DNA of 64,000 nucleotides from Leptolinea sp964446955 (GTDB lineage Bacteria; Chloroflexota; Anaerolineae; Anaerolineales; Anaerolineaceae), in NCBI GenBank assembly GCA_964446955.1, contig CAYUQJ010000010.1, positions 29,417 through 93,416 of the forward strand. Direction: 5' to 3'. The translations under genes were made by a program, and so were the position numbers. The notes under the pieces were generated by a model, which saw only the letters and a program-made list of their open reading frames with translations, was not told the DNA's origin and ran no database searches. Below are positions 60,668 to 64,000 of this stretch, one piece after another; the first letter of the stretch is position 1, and the number at the start of each line of letters is the position of its first letter.

Positions 60668-61738
60668 ATGGCGCGCAAAGAAATTGGTTATGTTGAACTT
60701 GAATGGACCTGCCCGAACTGCAAGACCCGCAACCCCGGACTGGCGAAAACCTGCCAGGGATGTGGTGCTCCGCAACCGGCTGATGTTGAATTTCAAGCCA
60801 AAGCAGATCAAACCCTCATTCAAGATGCCGCGAAACTGGAACAGGCCAAAAAAGGCCCCGATATTCATTGTGGATTTTGTGGCGCGCGCAATCCGGCGGA
60901 TGCCGTAATCTGTTCGCAATGCGGTGGGGACCTGAAAGAGGGAATGAAGCGCCAGGCTGGAAAAGTGATGGGTGATCTGAAACCTGACACTGAAACTACG
61001 ATTAGATGTCCGCATTGCAACGCAGAAAACCCGGCCAACGCGCAGATATGTTCCGGCTGCGGGGGTCCGCTGCACGCGGTAGAAAAGCCCGTTGCCGCTC
61101 CCAAAAAGGGTTTGTCACTTGGCTGTTTGATCGCTCTGGGTACAGCCGGTTTAATCGCAATTATTGGGATCATTTCATTGATCAGTACCGGCGCGAAAAA
61201 GACAGATATGATCGCCAGCGTGCAGGCTGCATCGTGGGAACGTGTCATCCAGGTGGAAGAGTATGGTCCTGTCCAGAAAGAGGACTGGAAGGATGAAATT
61301 CCCTATGATGGAGTGATCGGTTATTGTTCGGAGCGCAGCCGGGGATATTCTGATTATCCAACCTCCAACTCTGTGGAAGTTTGCGGCGAGCCTTATACTG
61401 TTGACAGGGGCAACGGTGTTGCTGAAGTCGTACAGGATTGTCAATATGAAATATATGATGATTACTGCGAATACACTGTGGAAGAATGGCATACCGGGGA
61501 AAGTCTGATGGCAGAAGGCAGCGGAACAAATGCCCAATGGCCGGCCGTTGTGCTGAAATCCCAGCAGCGTGAGGGCAGCCGGTCTGAGAATTACGTGATT
61601 CAGTTCAGTAATGCCAATGATACATATACCTACAAAACCGATGATTACAACCTGTTTCGGCTTGCGCAGCCCGGTTCGCGCTGGAATATCACCGTTAATG
61701 GATTCGATAGTATTGTCTCGCTTGAGCGGGCCAATTGA
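60668..61738 (+). CDS. Membrane protein with three zinc ribbons
   Basis: This 356-residue protein has three zinc ribbons: C-x2-C...C-x2-C at about residues 15-32, 69-85 and 117-135 (CPNC/CQGC, CGFC/CSQC, CPHC/CSGC). The first resembles a RanBP2-type finger (WTCPNCKTRNP). One transmembrane segment (about 153-176) separates them from an extracytoplasmic domain with several aspartates and cysteines (CQYEIYDDYCEY). The ribbons face the cytoplasm. Function is unknown; it may be a membrane sensor or scaffold. AGGAG precedes the ATG, and the next gene starts 17 bp after its stop. Confidence 0.7.
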   Translation: MARKEIGYVELEWTCPNCKTRNPGLAKTCQGCGAPQPADVEFQAKADQTLIQDAAKLEQAKKGPDIHCGFCGARNPADAVICSQCGGDLKEGMKRQAGKVMGDLKPDTETTIRCPHCNAENPANAQICSGCGGPLHAVEKPVAAPKKGLSLGCLIALGTAGLIAIIGIISLISTGAKKTDMIASVQAASWERVIQVEEYGPVQKEDWKDEIPYDGVIGYCSERSRGYSDYPTSNSVEVCGEPYTVDRGNGVAEVVQDCQYEIYDDYCEYTVEEWHTGESLMAEGSGTNAQWPAVVLKSQQREGSRSENYVIQFSNANDTYTYKTDDYNLFRLAQPGSRWNITVNGFDSIVSLERAN

Positions 61739-61755
61739 AAACAACCTGACTCGAA

Positions 61756-62955
61756 ATGAAAAAAACAGTCCGTCTGTTTCTAGGTATTTTTCTGTCGACA
61801 GTTTTTATATTTCTGCAGGGTTCACTTACCCCTGCCGATTCCGGACTACAAACCAGTACGCAAACTACACCTTTGGTGAAAAACGTCCCACAAATTTCTC
61901 CCATGCCGGAGAAAAAAGCAACTGAAACGCAGGTTGACCCGGAAAAAGTAAAGATCCTTCATGGATTCATGGGAGGGTGGCTGAATTACCGCACGCTTCC
62001 ATTGAAGGGCGGTGAGGCGGTAGGGCAATATACCGGTATGCGTTTGCAGATCGATACAGATAGTTTTGCGGTTGCCGGAATGGTATGCCATAAGCCGGAG
62101 TATTCCATCAAAGAGGTTTCACCGGCTGAGTTTTTCATGGGTTATACCCAACCCGGAGATCAGCACGAGTTTTTTGATGAGACATTCACTGTGCTTGAAA
62201 CCGGTTGTGTGAATTTTGAACCTGCTGCGGTTGCCCTGGTAAATTTTCATTCAATTGGTTTTATTCTTGAAGATGAGTTATTGCTGTTCGAGCCGGACCA
62301 GAGTGTCACACAAAATGGAGCAACCATTGAATCAGACCTGGTCGTGGAGTACAGCGAAGACCCGTTTTATGAGATCCGTGCGCAGATTCCGCTTTTAAAG
62401 GCGCCGGAGATGTCCGGGTATAACAATCATGTGCGGCAAGTGGTTGAAAAAGCGATCGAACCATTCAAGACGGAATTGGAAGAATGGGATCTGCCGGATG
62501 AAATGGCCAGTTACAGGAGTTTCATGTGGATTGGGTATGATGTTGAATACCTGTCAAATGACCTGGTCAGTATCCGTTACCAGGTGGATTTCTATTATGC
62601 TGGCGCGGCTCATCCGGGCCATTACTTCAAGGTGGTCAACTATGATCTGAAAACCGGGAAAGAGATCCGGTTTGATGAATTGTTTGTTGGTAATGAAAAA
62701 GCGTTAGCTTTCTTATCTGCGTATTGCAAAGACCAATTGGAAAAGAAGGATATTTTCCTGTTTGAGGAAGGCCTGCAACCGAAAAGCGAAAATTTTTCCA
62801 ACTGGAATTTTCACTCTGATGGTCTGCGGATTAGTTTTGACCCGTACCAGGTAGCTCCTTATGCGGCGGGGTCGCCGTCAATTCTCGTTCCGTATCAGCA
62901 GCTTGATCAATATTTGGACCCAGAATCCCCGATTGGCGCATTACTTGCACAGTAA
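61756..62955 (+). CDS. Exported DUF3298/RsiV-like domain protein
   Basis: This 399-residue protein has a signal peptide (1-22) and a C-terminal DUF3298 domain: FYYAGAAHPGHYFKVVNYDLKTGKEIRFDELF followed by FSFDPYQVAPYAAG-type sequence. RsiV, the lysozyme-sensing anti-sigma factor of Bacillus, shares this domain, but the usual N-terminal anti-sigma helix is absent here. It lies 17 bp after the zinc-ribbon membrane protein and is probably co-transcribed. The ligand and target are unknown. Confidence 0.75.
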   Translation: MKKTVRLFLGIFLSTVFIFLQGSLTPADSGLQTSTQTTPLVKNVPQISPMPEKKATETQVDPEKVKILHGFMGGWLNYRTLPLKGGEAVGQYTGMRLQIDTDSFAVAGMVCHKPEYSIKEVSPAEFFMGYTQPGDQHEFFDETFTVLETGCVNFEPAAVALVNFHSIGFILEDELLLFEPDQSVTQNGATIESDLVVEYSEDPFYEIRAQIPLLKAPEMSGYNNHVRQVVEKAIEPFKTELEEWDLPDEMASYRSFMWIGYDVEYLSNDLVSIRYQVDFYYAGAAHPGHYFKVVNYDLKTGKEIRFDELFVGNEKALAFLSAYCKDQLEKKDIFLFEEGLQPKSENFSNWNFHSDGLRISFDPYQVAPYAAGSPSILVPYQQLDQYLDPESPIGALLAQ

Positions 62956-63010
62956 ACCTTCAGGTGTCCTCTGAAAGGCTTAGGTGCGCCGTATGTTCGA
63001 GAATTGTTGT

Positions 63011-63016
63011 TATAAT
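63011..63016 (+). promoter_or_regulatory. -10 box of the small-protein/nucleotidyltransferase pair (leaderless-type start)
   Basis: TATAAT ends 6 nt before the ATG at 63023. Confidence 0.5.
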
Positions 63017-63022
63017 ACGACC

Positions 63023-63226
63023 ATGCCATTCATAGATGTCCGATCTGGGATTCAGGAAGCAGAATTGGAAGACAGCCCCGCAGAATGGGCTATCTGGAAG
63101 AACAGGTCTTACGAAGAACGCATGGTTGAATTGGAAAATCTCCGGCAGATGCACTACGCAGGCAGGGATAATGTTCCATCCAGACTTCTTGGAGTTGTTA
63201 AGATTACTAAACGACGAAAAGGTTGA
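63023..63226 (+). CDS. Small protein preceding the nucleotidyltransferase
   Basis: This 67-residue protein has a helical middle (SYEERMVELENLRQM) and a basic C-terminus ending ITKRRKG. Proteins of this shape often precede single-domain nucleotidyltransferases in bacterial genomes. The ATG lies 6 nt after TATAAT with no ribosome site. Its last 56 bases overlap the start of the next gene in another frame. A toxin-antitoxin role is possible but unproven. Confidence 0.6.
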   Translation: MPFIDVRSGIQEAELEDSPAEWAIWKNRSYEERMVELENLRQMHYAGRDNVPSRLLGVVKITKRRKG

Positions 63227-63626
63227 GTACCTGATCGTCGGGGGTTACGCGGTAGCGGCCCACGGGCATCCTCGATTCACGAGAGATCTGGATATTTGGG
63301 TCAATCCAACCATGAAGAACGCCAGGAAGGTAATATCTGCCCTGGATAACTTTGGATTCCGTTCGCTTGGTTTAAAACCATCTGATTTCACCGAGCCAGA
63401 TACCGCCATACAATTGGGCTACCCGCCCGCGCGGGTGATCTTTGTAACGGAGATGGACGGCCTGAAGTTTGAAAAAACGTACCCCAACCGGGTTGAGCGT
63501 ATAGAAGGTAACGAACCGATCTATTATATTGATATGGAGAGTCTCATATCAAGTAAACGTCTTACCGGGCGAATACAGGATATGGAAGACGCGGAATTCC
63601 TGGCCCATATACTGGAAGAAGAATAG
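63171..63626 (+). CDS. Nucleotidyltransferase (DUF6036/AbiEii-like)
   Basis: This 151-residue protein has a minimal nucleotidyltransferase core: YLIVGGYAVAAHGHPRFTRDLDIWV, with G24-G25 and the metal-binding pair D39/D41. It lacks a HEPN partner. Relatives act as toxins or in abortive infection, or have unknown roles. AGGGAT precedes the ATG. The gene overlaps the upstream small gene by 56 nt in another frame, which implies coupled translation. Confidence 0.75.
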   Translation: MFHPDFLELLRLLNDEKVEYLIVGGYAVAAHGHPRFTRDLDIWVNPTMKNARKVISALDNFGFRSLGLKPSDFTEPDTAIQLGYPPARVIFVTEMDGLKFEKTYPNRVERIEGNEPIYYIDMESLISSKRLTGRIQDMEDAEFLAHILEEE

Positions 63627-63724
63627 GTACTCAGAGTTTTCTTACCACAGCCAGGGGATTCCTTGACGTTTCTCCTTACGCTTGGTATATTTAGGTTGCG
63701 CGTTGAACGAAACGCGCGATTGAT

Positions 63725-63798
63725 GCCCTCGTAGCGCAATTGGACAGAGCGTTTGCTTGCGGAGCAAAAGGTTGCAGATTCGAATTCTGCCGAGGGCA
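63725..63798 (+). tRNA. tRNA-Arg (anticodon GCG)
   Basis: This 74-nt cloverleaf has an acceptor stem GCCCTCG/CGAGGGC (7 bp), an anticodon stem TTTGC/GCAAA with the loop TTGCGGA (anticodon GCG at 63759-63761), and a T arm GCAGA/TCTGC with TTCGAAT. The D stem has one mismatch. The discriminator is A, and CCA is not encoded. GCG reads CGC and CGU arginine codons. Most bacteria use ACG deaminated to ICG instead. Confidence 0.88.
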
Positions 63799-64000
63799 CA
63801 CAAAATCGCCGACAAGGCGATTTGTTGGTTAACAAGGGTTTGATCCCCATTAAGGGGACGGTGTCCGAACGCTGCCGGGGCACACAAAATCGCCGACAAG
63901 GCGATTTGTTGGTTAACAAGGGTTTGATCCCCATTAAGGGGACGGTGTCCGAACGCTGCCGGGGCACACAGAATCGCCGGCAAGGCGATTTGTTGGTTAA
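63797..64000 (+). repeat. 84-bp tandem repeat array after the tRNA
   Basis: Units begin at 63797, 63881 and 63965, a period of 84 bp, and the array continues past the window end. Each unit contains a hairpin (AAATCGCC/GGCGATTT), a second hairpin (CCCC/GGGG) and ends with CCGAACGCTGCCGGGGCAC. That end resembles the tRNA's own T arm and acceptor (TCGAATTCTGCCGAGGGCAC). No open frame in it looks protein-coding. Confidence 0.88.

Noticed and set aside
63797..64000. Possible CRISPR array or protein-coding repeat
   Set aside because: The 84-bp units are identical throughout with no variable spacers. Minus-strand frames across them encode repeated peptides unlike any protein and run through the tRNA gene.

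Overview
The window is bacterial chromosome with moderate GC. It has closely packed housekeeping genes on both strands and no plasmid, phage or IS backbone. The gene mix suggests a Chloroflexota bacterium, probably of the Anaerolineae: a DUF6391 protein beside radA and holA, SpoVS without other sporulation genes, a PEP/pyruvate-binding-domain protein next to dnaN, an MscL with a zinc-ribbon tail, a giant subtilase with Ig-like repeats, and many start codons placed directly behind a -10 box. That assignment is an inference from gene content; there is no rRNA here to confirm it.

Layout. 1-9.5 kb: DegV, an aminotransferase, dodecin, an HD-domain protein and imidazolonepropionase, an MFS transporter, an Rrf2 regulator, mscL, YbjQ, surE, and a PIN-domain/small-protein pair beside an RHS remnant. 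9.7-13.7 kb: radA, DUF6391 and holA in series, facing galE. 13.9-18.3 kb: a deoxynucleoside kinase, a nucleotidyltransferase-like protein, then a 504-bp AT-rich gap with four perfect DnaA boxes (candidate oriC), then galT-galK. With galE these give the Leloir pathway apart from a mutarotase. 18.5-23.8 kb: spoVS, a second deoxynucleoside kinase, ferredoxin, a polyisoprenyl-phosphate-type glycosyltransferase with a large membrane protein, and a glycosylase-like protein with a BrnA-like tail. 23.8-25.3 kb: three and a half copies of a MITE-like element around an acetyltransferase gene. 25.3-33.8 kb: a coupled thioesterase/M42 peptidase/membrane protein operon, a GH63-like glycosidase, dnaN and the PEP/pyruvate-binding protein.

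33.8-33.9 kb holds two perfect parS sites (TGTTTCACGTGAAACA), 63 bp apart. With dnaN 3 kb away and the DnaA-box cluster 18 kb away, this marks the window as origin-proximal. 34-42.5 kb: a GntR-slipin-SdpI operon, a chemotaxis receptor, a methyltransferase diverging from an acetyltransferase, and greA-lysS. 42.7-50.8 kb: two exported Pro/Thr-rich proteins, the second a 2472-residue subtilase whose gene contains nearly identical 606-bp tandem repeats. 50.9-62.9 kb: a D-aminopeptidase, clpC, a YdeI-like protein, a lipoprotein, a ferritin-like protein, an NnrU-like protein, ComEC with a C-terminal domain lacking metallo-beta-lactamase ligands, a GH26-like glycosidase, a triple zinc-ribbon membrane protein and a DUF3298 protein. 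63-64 kb: an overlapping small-protein/nucleotidyltransferase pair, a tRNA-Arg(GCG), and an 84-bp tandem array whose units repeat a version of the tRNA 3' end. The array runs off the window.

The most unusual items are the oriC/parS landmarks, the tRNA-end tandem array, the MITE-like elements that supply stop codons to both flanking genes, the BrnA-tailed glycosylase-like protein, the recently amplified subtilase repeats, and the recurrent leaderless-type starts.
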